This document shows, in pieces, positions 1 through 9,494 of a DNA stretch of 64,000 nt. Source of the DNA: Saccharicrinis sp963677245 (lineage in GTDB: Bacteria; Bacteroidota; Bacteroidia; Bacteroidales; Marinilabiliaceae); NCBI GenBank assembly GCA_963677245.1, contig OY781921.1, positions 3,782,001 through 3,846,000 of the forward strand, given 5' to 3'. Both the position numbers and the translations under genes were made by a program. The notes under the pieces were generated by a model, which was given only the letters and a program-made list of their open reading frames with translations, was not told the origin of the DNA and made no database searches. Numbering within the stretch: the first letter of the stretch is position 1; each line of letters starts with the position of its first letter.

Positions 1-669
1 ATGCTTAAGATTTCTGCTGAAGAGGCTGAGCAAATTGATAGCAACTTCCAATTCACAGTTAAGGAAATTACAAATTACGTAGCTGCTGAGTTAAATCAGG
101 AATTGTTTGATCAGGTATTAGGTAAAGATGTTGCCACTACAGAAGAGGAGTTTAATGCTAAAATCAAAGAAGATTTAGAAAAAACTTTATCATTCGAAAG
201 CGAATACAAATTCTCTATGGATGCTAAAGAAAAGCTGATGAAGAAGATTGATATCGCGTTACCAGAAGCTTTCCTAAAGCGTTGGATTTTGACTACAAAT
301 CACGATAACGATCAAATTACTGAAGAATCTCTTGACAAGGATATGCCAAATTACTTAGATGACTTAAGATGGCAGTTGATTAAGAATGAGATTCTTAAAG
401 TAAACGAAATTAAAATTGAGGAAGCTGATGTACTTGAAGTAGCTAAGAAATCAGCAAAAATGCAGTTTATGCAGTATGGTCTTTCAAACATTCCTGAAGA
501 GCATTTAGAAAATTATGCTAAGGAAATGATGGGACAAGATGAGCAACGTAGAAATATGTCAGAAACTGCAGCTCAGGAAAAGGCTTTAGCGTTTATCAAA
601 GAGGCTGTTAAGATTGATGAGAAAACGTTAAGCAGAGACGAATTCAATAAGCTGTTTGAAAAAAACTAG
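1..669 (+). CDS. tig: Trigger factor, C-terminal part (5' truncated by window edge)
   Basis: Ribosome-associated chaperone that also has peptidyl-prolyl isomerase activity and shields nascent chains in the cytoplasm. Only about 222 C-terminal residues are present of a family that is usually 430-450 residues long, so the ribosome-binding and most of the PPIase domain lie upstream of base 1; the ATG at base 1 is an internal Met. What remains is a charged, all-helical region with few Cys or Gly residues, typical of the trigger-factor C-terminal chaperone domain. The order tig-clpP-clpX immediately downstream is the conserved bacterial arrangement and strongly supports the call, since the fragment itself carries no catalytic signature. 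Confidence 0.88.
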   Translation: MLKISAEEAEQIDSNFQFTVKEITNYVAAELNQELFDQVLGKDVATTEEEFNAKIKEDLEKTLSFESEYKFSMDAKEKLMKKIDIALPEAFLKRWILTTNHDNDQITEESLDKDMPNYLDDLRWQLIKNEILKVNEIKIEEADVLEVAKKSAKMQFMQYGLSNIPEEHLENYAKEMMGQDEQRRNMSETAAQEKALAFIKEAVKIDEKTLSRDEFNKLFEKN

Positions 670-743
670 GCTAAATAGCTAAAGCAAGGTTATATTTTTT
701 TAATTTAGCTTTTCAATATTAGGAAAAGAAAAATTTTAAAATT

Positions 744-1421
744 ATGATAGATCCAAAAGATTTTCACAAGTATGCAACAAAGCATGTTGGAATCAATAGC
801 CTTGCTTTAGATAAATACACAACTGTAGCAAGCGGGTATATATCTCCAACAATTATCGAAGAGCGTCAGTTAAACGTAGCTTCAATGGATGTATTTTCCC
901 GCTTAATGATGGATAGAATTATTTTTCTGGGATTACCGATCGATGATACTGTAGCCAATATTATTCAGGCACAACTTTTATATCTGGAGTCGGCAGATGC
1001 ACAAAAAGATATTTCAATTTACTTTAACTCACCGGGAGGTTCGGTTTATGCTGGTTTAGGTATTTATGATACTATGCAGTATATTTCATCCGATGTGGCA
1101 ACTATTTGTACAGGTATGGCTGCATCAATGGCTGCTGTTCTTTTAACAGCAGGAACAACTGGTAAACGTTCTGCTTTAAAGCATTCAAGAGTAATGATTC
1201 ACCAGCCAATGGGTGGTGCACAGGGACAGGCTTCTGACATTGAAATTACTGCAAGAGAAATTCAGAAATTAAAGAAGGAGCTTTATACTATTATCTCTGA
1301 TCATTCTGGAAATACTTTTAAGAAAGTAGAAAAGGATTCTGATCGTGATTACTGGATGACAGCTGATGAAGCTAAGGAATACGGTATGATTGACGAGGTA
1401 TTAGTCAGAGAGAAAAAGTAA
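744..1421 (+). CDS. clpP: ATP-dependent Clp protease proteolytic subunit ClpP
   Basis: Serine peptidase that forms the tetradecameric proteolytic chamber of ClpXP in the cytoplasm. At 225 residues it has the usual length plus a Bacteroidota-type N-terminal extension of about 30 residues. The nucleophile Ser lies in GMAASMAA (about residue 130), the catalytic His in VMIHQPMGG, and the acidic member in the C-terminal third near the DSDRDYWMTADEA segment. It lies 74 bp after tig and 87 bp before clpX, on the same strand, with a stem-loop in the clpP-clpX gap. Identification is secure. Confidence 0.97.
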   Translation: MIDPKDFHKYATKHVGINSLALDKYTTVASGYISPTIIEERQLNVASMDVFSRLMMDRIIFLGLPIDDTVANIIQAQLLYLESADAQKDISIYFNSPGGSVYAGLGIYDTMQYISSDVATICTGMAASMAAVLLTAGTTGKRSALKHSRVMIHQPMGGAQGQASDIEITAREIQKLKKELYTIISDHSGNTFKKVEKDSDRDYWMTADEAKEYGMIDEVLVREKK

Positions 1422-1445
1422 GATTATAATACAGGATATTATCTT

Positions 1446-1477
1446 ATGCAGAATACTGTTTTTGCGGTATTCTGCAT
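1446..1477 (+). terminator. Stem-loop between clpP and clpX
   Basis: An 11-bp perfect stem (ATGCAGAATAC / GTATTCTGCAT) encloses a 10-nt loop and is followed by a T-rich run. It resembles an intrinsic terminator; because clpX follows on the same strand it could be an attenuator or simply separate two transcription units. Confidence 0.7.
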
Positions 1478-1508
1478 TGTTGTTTTTAATATTTAAACCG
1501 GGAGAACT

Positions 1509-2723
1509 ATGGATAAGTGTTCGTTTTGCGGGAGAGAGAGGAAAGATACCAATTTATTAATTGCGGGTGTTTCAGGACATATTTGTGATAGTTGTATTGA
1601 GCAGGCGCATGGTATTTTGGAGGAAGAGTTTAAGAAAAAAGGTGGTTTTAATGTAGATGACATCACACTTTTAAAACCAACCGAGATAAAGATTTTCCTG
1701 GATCAGTATATTATTGGTCAGGATGAGGCTAAGAAATATTTGTCAGTTGCTGTTTATAATCATTACAAAAGATTACAGCAAAGAAACTCATCTGACGATA
1801 TTGAGATTGAAAAATCAAATATCATACTTGTGGGAGAAACAGGTACCGGAAAAACATTATTGGCGCGTACTATAGCCAGAATGTTACATGTACCTTTTAC
1901 CATTGTGGATGCTACAGTGTTGACAGAGGCAGGTTATGTTGGTGAGGATATCGAAAGTATTTTAACCAGATTGTTGCAGGCTGCTGATTATAATGTTGAG
2001 GCTGCTGAGAAAGGAATTGTTTTTATTGATGAGATAGATAAAATTGCTCGTAAAGGAGATAATCCAAGTATTACCAGAGATGTTTCAGGTGAAGGTGTTC
2101 AGCAAGGTTTATTGAAGTTACTTGAAGGTTCTATTGTAAATGTTCCACCTCAGGGTGGACGTAAGCATCCTGAGCAAAAAATGATTCCGGTTGATACAAA
2201 AAATATCCTTTTTATCTGTGGTGGAGCGTTTGATGGGATTGAGCGAAAAATCGGACAACGTTTAAATACCAAGGTAGTTGGTTATGGTGCTAGTAAAGCT
2301 AAAGATAAAGTTGATCAGTCTAATTTGTTACAATATGTAGCACCTCAGGATTTAAAATCATTTGGATTAATTCCTGAAATTATTGGTCGTTTGCCGGTTT
2401 TAACCTATCTAAATCCATTGGATAGAGAGATATTAAGAAGGATTCTACACGAACCTAAAAATTCAATTATCAAGCAGTATGAAAAACTATTTGGTATTGA
2501 TGGTATAAGCTTAACTTTTACCGAAGAGGTATTAGATTATATCGTTGACAAAGCGGTAGAGTTTAAGCTTGGAGCAAGAGGTTTACGTTCTATTTGTGAA
2601 ACGATTATGATGGATTTGATGTTTGAAGCACCATCAAAGGACGACAAGGAGTTAGTGATTACGATTGAGTATGCGAAAGCAAAAATTGATAAAGAAAGTC
2701 TAGCTCGTTTAAAAGCGAGTTAA
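1509..2723 (+). CDS. clpX: ATP-dependent Clp protease ATP-binding subunit ClpX
   Basis: AAA+ unfoldase that recognises substrates and feeds them to ClpP. Length 404 residues is normal. An N-terminal C4 zinc finger is visible (CSFC at residues 4-7 and CDSC about residue 26), then Walker A GETGTGKT near residue 114, Walker B VFIDEIDKIA near 176, and the C-terminal small AAA domain containing GARGLRSI with the sensor-2 arginine. The start is preceded by GGGAGAA a few bases upstream, a usable ribosome site. The gene closes the tig-clpP-clpX block and is followed by a strong terminator. Confidence 0.97.
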   Translation: MDKCSFCGRERKDTNLLIAGVSGHICDSCIEQAHGILEEEFKKKGGFNVDDITLLKPTEIKIFLDQYIIGQDEAKKYLSVAVYNHYKRLQQRNSSDDIEIEKSNIILVGETGTGKTLLARTIARMLHVPFTIVDATVLTEAGYVGEDIESILTRLLQAADYNVEAAEKGIVFIDEIDKIARKGDNPSITRDVSGEGVQQGLLKLLEGSIVNVPPQGGRKHPEQKMIPVDTKNILFICGGAFDGIERKIGQRLNTKVVGYGASKAKDKVDQSNLLQYVAPQDLKSFGLIPEIIGRLPVLTYLNPLDREILRRILHEPKNSIIKQYEKLFGIDGISLTFTEEVLDYIVDKAVEFKLGARGLRSICETIMMDLMFEAPSKDDKELVITIEYAKAKIDKESLARLKAS

Positions 2724-2743
2724 TTTTGATTAAACTATATGAT

Positions 2744-2777
2744 AAAGGCCCTTTTCTATTGTTAGAGAAGGGCCTTT
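2744..2777. terminator. Bidirectional terminator between clpX and nirD
   Basis: A 14-bp stem (AAAGGCCCTTTTCT / AGAGAAGGGCCTTT) has a 6-nt loop and is followed by ATTTTT on the plus strand and A-rich sequence upstream. It sits between the convergent ends of clpX and nirD and can serve both. Confidence 0.85.
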
Positions 2778-2781
2778 ATTT

Positions 2782-3126
2782 TTAATCTAAACCTATATAA
2801 ACATACTCGTCATCAATTTTTACAGGATAAGTTTTTATTTCATAATCTTCTCCGGAAAGACATTTGCCTGATTTCAGAGAGAAGGATTTTTTATGAAACG
2901 GGCAGGCTACTTTGGGTTCATCTCCATCAGATCCAATTAAGCCTCTGGAAAGCGCCTGTTGTTTTTGGTGTGGGCATTGGTTATCGGTGGCATACCACTC
3001 ACCTTCTGATTTAAAGTAATAAATAGCTATTTGCTTATCGTCGATCATTATAGCTTTACCTCCGTCTTCTTCAAACTCAGAAATTGGGGCTGCTTCTATC
3101 CATTTTATTGTTGTTGTATCTGTCAT
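2782..3126 (-). CDS. nirD: Nitrite reductase small subunit, Rieske-type (NirD)
   Basis: Small subunit of assimilatory NADH-dependent nitrite reductase, which converts nitrite to ammonium in the cytoplasm. The ATG at 3126 gives 114 residues, the normal NirD size; a longer in-frame version starting near 3192 would add about 22 residues unlike the family and run to the nirB stop, so it was not used. The Rieske ligand motifs CPH and CPFH are both present, so this copy looks able to hold a [2Fe-2S] cluster. It is the last gene of the nasC-nirB-nirD unit, about 60 bp after nirB. Confidence 0.9.
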   Translation of the reverse strand: MTDTTTIKWIEAAPISEFEEDGGKAIMIDDKQIAIYYFKSEGEWYATDNQCPHQKQQALSRGLIGSDGDEPKVACPFHKKSFSLKSGKCLSGEDYEIKTYPVKIDDEYVYIGLD

Positions 3127-3185
3127 GTTCTTGTTTTTAATGGTAAATAAATTGATGTTACCTCTTTGGTATAGATAAAATGATT

Positions 3186-5678
3186 CTACCAATTGGCTGG
3201 TTTCTTCATCTCGCGCATAGCGACAAACTGAATTGAATTATCAGTAGCATCTGAATTAACAAAAGGTCTGAACTTTTTAATCATCTCCGGATCGTCCACC
3301 ACTTTCTTCCATTCACATGCATAAGTGTCAATCAAATTCTCCATATCTTTCTCTAATTGCTCACCGATACCCAGAGAGTCTTCAATTACAACTTGTTTTA
3401 GGTACTCTAAACCACCATCTAAGTTATCTAACCATTTTGCAGTTCTCGTTAATGGAGCAGCTGTTTTTACATAGTACATTAAAAAGCGATCCAGATATCT
3501 GATGCATGTTTCTTCGTCAATATCGGTTGCGAATAGTAAAGCGTGTTTGGGATTGGCCCCTCCATTTCCACATACATATAAATTATATCCTTTATCTGTA
3601 GCGATAATTCCAAAGTCTTTACCGCGTGCTTCGGCACATTCACGAATACATCCGGAAACCCCTCCTTTTAATTTATGAGGAGACCGTAGTCCCTTATAAC
3701 GGTTCTCAATTTTTAGCGCAAAAGAAACAGAATCCTGCTGTCCATAGCGGCACCATGTTGATCCAACACAACTTTTAACCGTACGAAGAGATTTACCATA
3801 GGCATGTCCACTTTCAAATCCGGCATCAATTAACTCTTTCCATATTTGTGGTAGCTCTTCAACTCGAGCTCCAAACATATCAATTCGCTGACCTCCGGTA
3901 ATTTTTGTGTACAGATCATATTTTTTAGCTACTTCTCCAATAGCAATTAACTTGTCTGGAGTGATTTCTCCTGCAGCTACACGTGGAACAACAGAATAAG
4001 TTCCTCCTTTTTGAATGTTGGCTAAAAACTTGTCATTTGTATCTTGTATGCTGGCATGTTTGGTAATGTGTTCGTTCCAAATGCTTGCTAAAAGAGACGC
4101 GGTTAAAGGTTTGCAAATTTCACATCCACGACCTGTACCATGTTTATGCAGTAGTTCCGGGTATGTTTTGATTTCTCCTAACTTAATTAAGTCGAATAAC
4201 TCCTGGCGGGTATAATCAAAATGCTCGCAAATGACTTTTTTAACTACTTTACCACTGGCTTCTAACTTAGCAGTTAATAAGTCATCAAGCATCGGTACAC
4301 ATCCCCCACAACCGGTTCCTGCTTTGGTCGCTTTTTTAAGTTGACCTACCTGAGTGATGTCAAATTCATCAACAGCTTCAATTAATTTTTTTTTGTTTAC
4401 GTTTTCGCATGAACAGATCACAGCTTCATCAGGAAGATCAAGAACACTTAGCTCAAATCCTCCTTCTGCATTTTTAATAATTAAGCCTTCCGGGTTTGCA
4501 GGTAATTTTATTTTACTAGCATAGGTTTGGTAGAGCATATTGTAATCCTCTGTATCACCAACTAAGATTCCTCCAAGTAAGTGATTTCCATCTTCTGAAA
4601 CATAGATCTTCTTATAAATTCCGTTTGGAATATTGTGATAAACAATTGGTTTTGCTCCTTCCGTTACACCAAATGCATCACCAAAGCTGGCTACTTCAAT
4701 CCCTATTAGTTTTAATTTAGTAGATAAATCTGCTCCTTTAAATGAAGCTTCATCTCCTTTTAAATTGTTGGCGCATACTTCAGCCATATCGTAACAAGGA
4801 GCTACAAGTCCCCATATAGCACCCAAAGCAAGAGCACATTCTCCAATGGCATAAATAGAAGGATCAGATGTTGTCATTTTTTCATCTACCATAATACCAC
4901 CTCTTTCTCCAACGGTTAATCCACATTCCCTTGCCAATTCATCCCTTGGACGAATACCTGCAGAAATAACCACCATATCGGTTGTTAAAACCGACCCATC
5001 AACAAATTCCATCGCATCAACTTTACCATTTCCGTTAATGCTTTTGGTATTTTTATTTAATAAGATATCCAGATCTAATTTTTCAAGTTCGGATTTAAGC
5101 ATATCAGATCCACTATCATCCAGCTGGCGTGGCATTAAACGAGGAGCGAACTCTACGACGCTTGTTTTTAATCCGTCATCCATCACTGCTTTTGCAGCTT
5201 CTAATCCTAGCAACCCTCCGCCAATAACCGCTGCAGATTTTGCTTGAGGAACATAGGCTTTAATGGCATCTAAATCTTCTACTGTGCGATATACAAATAC
5301 CCCTTTTTTGTCAACTCCGGGAATGGGAGGGACAAAGGCTGCTGAACCTGTTGCCATGACTAAAATGTCATAGGCAAATTCATCACCATGTTTATTAATC
5401 GCTAACTTTTTCTTACGATCAATGCTGGTTATTTTATAGCTGGTTCTTAATTCAATACCGTTTTTCTGGTACCATTCTCTAGGTGCCATTTTGAGATCAC
5501 GAACAGATGTGCCTGTATAATAATCAGTAAGGTGTACTCTGTCGTATGCAGCCCATGGCTCTTCTCCAAAAACAGTAATATCGTATATTTCAGATAATCC
5601 TTTTTCAATAAATTTTTCGCAAAACTTGTAGCCGGTCATTCCGTTTCCAACTACAATTAATTTCTTTTTTGTGCTCAT
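3186..5678 (-). CDS. nirB: NADH-dependent nitrite reductase large subunit NirB
   Basis: Catalytic subunit of assimilatory nitrite reductase: NADH to FAD to Fe-S to siroheme, reducing nitrite to ammonium. Its 830 residues match the family. In order: FAD/NAD(P) pyridine-nucleotide disulfide oxidoreductase (about 1-400, GNGMTGYKF and GGGLLGLE dinucleotide motifs), a BFD-like [2Fe-2S] domain (CSC ... GTGCGGC, about 425-475), a second BFD-like segment ending GRGCEIC, ferredoxin-like nitrite/sulfite reductase half, then the [4Fe-4S]-siroheme domain with CVGSTWC and CIREC as the four ligands. It starts 21 bp after the nitrate reductase stop, so the two are almost certainly cotranscribed. Confidence 0.96.
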   Translation of the reverse strand: MSTKKKLIVVGNGMTGYKFCEKFIEKGLSEIYDITVFGEEPWAAYDRVHLTDYYTGTSVRDLKMAPREWYQKNGIELRTSYKITSIDRKKKLAINKHGDEFAYDILVMATGSAAFVPPIPGVDKKGVFVYRTVEDLDAIKAYVPQAKSAAVIGGGLLGLEAAKAVMDDGLKTSVVEFAPRLMPRQLDDSGSDMLKSELEKLDLDILLNKNTKSINGNGKVDAMEFVDGSVLTTDMVVISAGIRPRDELARECGLTVGERGGIMVDEKMTTSDPSIYAIGECALALGAIWGLVAPCYDMAEVCANNLKGDEASFKGADLSTKLKLIGIEVASFGDAFGVTEGAKPIVYHNIPNGIYKKIYVSEDGNHLLGGILVGDTEDYNMLYQTYASKIKLPANPEGLIIKNAEGGFELSVLDLPDEAVICSCENVNKKKLIEAVDEFDITQVGQLKKATKAGTGCGGCVPMLDDLLTAKLEASGKVVKKVICEHFDYTRQELFDLIKLGEIKTYPELLHKHGTGRGCEICKPLTASLLASIWNEHITKHASIQDTNDKFLANIQKGGTYSVVPRVAAGEITPDKLIAIGEVAKKYDLYTKITGGQRIDMFGARVEELPQIWKELIDAGFESGHAYGKSLRTVKSCVGSTWCRYGQQDSVSFALKIENRYKGLRSPHKLKGGVSGCIRECAEARGKDFGIIATDKGYNLYVCGNGGANPKHALLFATDIDEETCIRYLDRFLMYYVKTAAPLTRTAKWLDNLDGGLEYLKQVVIEDSLGIGEQLEKDMENLIDTYACEWKKVVDDPEMIKKFRPFVNSDATDNSIQFVAMREMKKPANW

Positions 5679-5699
5679 ATATGCATTGTTTTTAGTGGC

Positions 5700-8600
5700 T
5701 TATGATGGCACATAAGCGTTGGTGTCTTTAGCTTTTTCAATCATCATAGTGATTTCAGGTTTGCAACTTCCGCATCCTGTTCCGGCGTTGGTTTTTTCGC
5801 AAATCAATTTTAGGTCGGTAATTCCTTTTTCAATGAGTTCAGAGATGTTGCCTTCGCCCACATTGTTACAGGAACAAAGTACTTTTCCTTTTACCTGAAC
5901 AGCAGAGGTATCGCCTCGTAGTAGTGTTTTTCTTTTATTATATAGTTCTGTCTTGTTCTGAATGAGATTTTTGTATTCTCCAAATTCTGTGCGGTCGCCC
6001 ATTAATATAGTACCCACCATGATATCCTGATGAATAATACATTTTTTATAGTATCGGTATTTTTTATCTAAAACAGTAACCTCTTCATAACTAATACCTT
6101 CAGGTGTTTTAATCATGCCCACTGAGCATAGTTCAATACCAGGAAACTTGAGTATGTTCATAGGGACAGAACCTGTATAATAGGACATTAAATCTCCCAT
6201 AAAATACCTCGCTAATATTGTTGCTTGTTGTTCCGCTGCTGAAGTAATACCATAAACATGGCCTTTAAATTCTGCAATTTCACCTAAGGCATAAATGTCT
6301 TTTGCAGATGTTTCAAACCTCTTGTTAATTATTACGCCTCTGTTAACCTGAATGTCGGCCTCTTTTAATAATTCAATATTTGGTTTTGTGCCGATAGCAT
6401 AAACAATGGCATCAGTAGTGAATGATTTACCTGATTTTAAGTTTACTGTAGAATTACCATTGTTATTCGGAGATATGGATTCAACTTCTTCTTTCAAATA
6501 CAGATCTACATTCATCTCACCAATTGTATCACTGAGCATTTGACTGGAGATTTCATCCAGCTGCTTGTCCATTAATCTTGCATTGCGATGAATAATGGAT
6601 ACATGTATTCCGAACTCCAATAGTGAACTGGCAATTTCCAATCCTAGTAAACCTCCGCCAACAATAGTAACCGCATTCTTTCCTTCTAAATTTGTTTTTA
6701 ATCGGTCAGCGTCTTCTCTGCTTCTTATAGTATAAGTAGATTTAAAGTCAATCTTTATTCCGGGAGGAACGTTAGGACGAGAACCGGTGCAAACAATCAG
6801 TTTATCGTAACAGTAATCATTACCCTTGTCGTCTATAATGTACTTTTGTTCCTTATTAATGCTAACGATTTCACATTCGCTAAATAATTCAATATTCCAA
6901 TCCTCTAAATCACTTTCCTTGTATTTTTGAATATCCTGCCAGGCTTTATGTCCGGTTAAATATTCAGGTAAAAGAATGCGATTGTAAAAAGGGTGTTTTT
7001 CTTTTGAAAACACCTTGATGGTATCACTCGAATTTTGGGAACGATATTCGGCAATAAATTGATATGCTGCAGCTCCTGCTCCAACAATGGCAATGGTTTC
7101 TGTTTCTTTAGTGAATTTTCTAACCTCAACTGCAGCGTATTTGAAATCAGGTTCTTTTGAAGCAGGATCAACGAGATTACTTGTTAAATTATTAGCTCGT
7201 GAGAAGTCTGAATTTAAAACTTTCCCCCAATGCATAGGTAAAAATACCACCCCCTGTCTGATGTTATCTGTCACCACAGCTTTTACCTGAACTTCGCCTC
7301 TTACATTTTCAACCACGGCCATTTCACCATCTTTGATATTTCTTTCTTCCGCATCTTTGGGATGGATTTCTAAAAATGGTTCGGGGATATGCTTATTCAA
7401 TTTGGAAAGCTTACCTGTTTTGGTCATGGTGTGCCATTGATCCCTGATTCTACCTGTTGTTAAAATCAATGGAGCCTCTTTAGTTAATGGTTCCGATTGA
7501 TGAGGCATTTCTATGGCAAAAAGTTGGGCTTTTGTATCCGGCGTATAAAATTTAAAATCGGTAAATAAACGTTCTTGTCCTTTATTCTGTCCTTCAAAGA
7601 AAGGCCATTGAGCTGATTGATGCTCTTTTAGGTGGGCATAACTTAATCCACTAATATCAATATTAGTACCTTTTGTTAGGCCTTTATGCTCATAAAAGAT
7701 GGATTCACAATCAGGAAAGTCCATGTTTTTAAAACCCATTCTATTGGCAAAGTCTAACAGAATATCCACATCAGCACGTGCTTCTGCCGGAGGATCAATA
7801 GCTTTTGGTAAATAACTAATTCTTCGATCTGAATTAGTCATGGTACCTTCTTTTTCCAACCATCCGGCTGCAGGAAGTACAATATTCGCAAACTGAATAG
7901 AAGCCGCATTTTTTGAAATGTCCTGTACAACAACAAGGTCCGCTTTCTTTAACGCTGCTTCGACTCTTCTAGCATTAGGTAAACTAACTAATGGGTTAGT
8001 ACAAATAATCCAAATAGCCTTTAGTTTACCATCCAGTATAGCATCAATCATTTGTGTGGCAGTGAATCCTGGTTTGTCAGGAATGCTGTCAACCTTCCAG
8101 TAGTTCGCTACTTCTTCACGGTGCTGAGGGTTAGCCAAATCGCGATGTGCTGGAAGCAAATTCGCCATTCCTCCAACTTCTCTGCCGCCCATGGCATTAG
8201 GCTGTCCGGTTAACGAAAAAGGACCGTTACCAGGTTTACCTATTTTACCTGTGATAAGTGAGATGTTTAAAAGAGAAAGGTTTTTATTTACCCCTATGCT
8301 GCTTTGGTTTAAACCCATGGCCCACATAGAAATAAAACCCTTTGCATTTCCAATCAACTCCGCTGTTTCAATAATTAAGGCTAAAGGAACCCCACAAGAT
8401 TCTGCCAATGATTCCAGATTTTCACCATCTAGCTTTTCTTTAAGTGTATTAAATCCGGAAGTGTATTTTTCTATAAATTCCGAATCGGTATATCCCCTCT
8501 CAATTAAAACCTTGGTAATGGCATAGTTTAAGTAAACATCAGTACCTGGCTTTAATTGAAGATGAATATCAGCCATAAAACATGTTTGTGTTTTACGAGG

Positions 8601-9203
8601 ATCAGCTACAATAATTTTAACATGCGGATTTTCCTGTTTGTGTTTTTCTATTCTCCGGAATAGAATAGGGTGACACCAGGCCGGATTAGCGCCTGTAATA
8701 AAAATACAATCAGATAATTCAATGTCGTTGTAAGAAATGGGTACTGCATCTTCACCTAAGGCTTTTTTGTAACCCACTACTGCGGAACTCATGCACAAGC
8801 GCGAATTTGTATCAATGTTATTTGTGCCGATACAAGCCTTGGCTAGTTTATTAACCACATAATATTCTTCGGTAAGGCACTGGCCTGAAACGTAAAAACC
8901 AACAGCGTCAGATCCATGCTTTTCAATTATAGAAGAAAAGGATGTAACGATGGCGTTTAAAGCTTCGTTCCATGAAGTTTTTTGAAGATTATCTGATTTA
9001 TTTTTTCGAATAAGAGGATGTAGCAAGCGGTCTGAAGTGTCGTTAACAACGTGTCCTAATCCCAACCCTTTAGAGCATAACATACCTTTATTAACAGGGT
9101 ACATTTTGTTGCCCTCTACTTTTATGCTGTTGGTGTTGTCTTTAAGAACGGTAACGCCACAACCTACGCCACAATACGAACAAGTTGACTGATATTTCTG
9201 CAT
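5700..9203 (-). CDS. Assimilatory nitrate reductase fused to an NADH/FAD reductase and BFD domain
   Basis: Reduces nitrate to nitrite at a Mo-bis-MGD centre. The 1,167 residues hold what are two proteins in many bacteria. Residues 1-60 carry a [4Fe-4S] motif (C8-x2-C11-x3-C15-x27-C43); about 60-560 is the molybdopterin oxidoreductase core; about 590-695 is the C-terminal molydopterin dinucleotide-binding domain. About 705-1090 is a second, FAD/NAD-binding reductase (GAGAAAYQFIAEY, GGGLLGLEI) like NasB or the NirB N-terminus, followed by a BFD-like [2Fe-2S] domain (CSCNN ... GTGCGSC). There is no signal peptide, so it is cytoplasmic and assimilatory. Inference: NADH electrons reach molybdenum within one chain. 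It is the first gene of the nas-nirB-nirD unit. Confidence 0.93.
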   Translation of the reverse strand: MQKYQSTCSYCGVGCGVTVLKDNTNSIKVEGNKMYPVNKGMLCSKGLGLGHVVNDTSDRLLHPLIRKNKSDNLQKTSWNEALNAIVTSFSSIIEKHGSDAVGFYVSGQCLTEEYYVVNKLAKACIGTNNIDTNSRLCMSSAVVGYKKALGEDAVPISYNDIELSDCIFITGANPAWCHPILFRRIEKHKQENPHVKIIVADPRKTQTCFMADIHLQLKPGTDVYLNYAITKVLIERGYTDSEFIEKYTSGFNTLKEKLDGENLESLAESCGVPLALIIETAELIGNAKGFISMWAMGLNQSSIGVNKNLSLLNISLITGKIGKPGNGPFSLTGQPNAMGGREVGGMANLLPAHRDLANPQHREEVANYWKVDSIPDKPGFTATQMIDAILDGKLKAIWIICTNPLVSLPNARRVEAALKKADLVVVQDISKNAASIQFANIVLPAAGWLEKEGTMTNSDRRISYLPKAIDPPAEARADVDILLDFANRMGFKNMDFPDCESIFYEHKGLTKGTNIDISGLSYAHLKEHQSAQWPFFEGQNKGQERLFTDFKFYTPDTKAQLFAIEMPHQSEPLTKEAPLILTTGRIRDQWHTMTKTGKLSKLNKHIPEPFLEIHPKDAEERNIKDGEMAVVENVRGEVQVKAVVTDNIRQGVVFLPMHWGKVLNSDFSRANNLTSNLVDPASKEPDFKYAAVEVRKFTKETETIAIVGAGAAAYQFIAEYRSQNSSDTIKVFSKEKHPFYNRILLPEYLTGHKAWQDIQKYKESDLEDWNIELFSECEIVSINKEQKYIIDDKGNDYCYDKLIVCTGSRPNVPPGIKIDFKSTYTIRSREDADRLKTNLEGKNAVTIVGGGLLGLEIASSLLEFGIHVSIIHRNARLMDKQLDEISSQMLSDTIGEMNVDLYLKEEVESISPNNNGNSTVNLKSGKSFTTDAIVYAIGTKPNIELLKEADIQVNRGVIINKRFETSAKDIYALGEIAEFKGHVYGITSAAEQQATILARYFMGDLMSYYTGSVPMNILKFPGIELCSVGMIKTPEGISYEEVTVLDKKYRYYKKCIIHQDIMVGTILMGDRTEFGEYKNLIQNKTELYNKRKTLLRGDTSAVQVKGKVLCSCNNVGEGNISELIEKGITDLKLICEKTNAGTGCGSCKPEITMMIEKAKDTNAYVPS

Positions 9204-9275
9204 GTTTTACTGTCTTGTGAAGAAGAATATCCTTACGGTTTGTAAGAATTAAGCTTCTTCTGATGTCAAACTAAT

Positions 9276-9308
9276 ATCAGAATCAACTCAAAAAGTAAGT
9301 AATCAAAA
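9276..9308 (+). promoter_or_regulatory. Conserved upstream element, copy A (mobA/nas intergenic)
   Basis: This 33-base stretch matches 13316-13349 at about 31 of 34 aligned positions, sharing ATCAGAATCAA and AAAAGTAAGTAAT. It ends about 186 bp before mobA, and copy B ends about 187 bp before the porin gene. It also lies 73 bp upstream of the divergent nitrate reductase. TTCTGAT at 9258-9264 and ATCAGAA at 9276-9282 form an inverted repeat spaced 11 bp. Probable operator for a regulator of the island; the identity of the regulator is inferred only. Confidence 0.6.
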
Positions 9309-9367
9309 GTTCAAACAAAGATAGGGTATTTTTGTTTAAGTAAAAAAGATAAAGAAATCTTTTTTTA

Positions 9368-9396
9368 TTTGAATTGTATTGGCAGAGTTAGTTTTG
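9368..9396 (+). promoter_or_regulatory. Candidate Bacteroidota promoter for mobA
   Basis: TTTG at 9368-9371 and TAGTTTTG at 9389-9396, separated by 17 bp, fit the Bacteroidota primary sigma pattern of a -33 TTTG and a -7 TAnnTTTG. It would give a leader of about 90 nt before mobA. The spacing is slightly shorter than the usual 19-21. Confidence 0.5.
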
Positions 9397-9494
9397 TGAT
9401 GTATAAGTATTACAAACAGAGTGGAATATGAATTTTACTTGAAGATGTTATTTTTGAATCAAAAAGAAGTAGCATGTATTAAAAGTACTATAAA

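Noticed and set aside
3127..3192. Longer NirD with 22 extra residues
   Set aside because: The extension is unlike the family and reaches the nirB stop; the ATG at 3126 gives the usual size.
8191..8526. 111-residue frame antisense to the nitrate reductase gene
   Set aside because: Shadow of a strongly coding region; no start signal, no recognisable domain.
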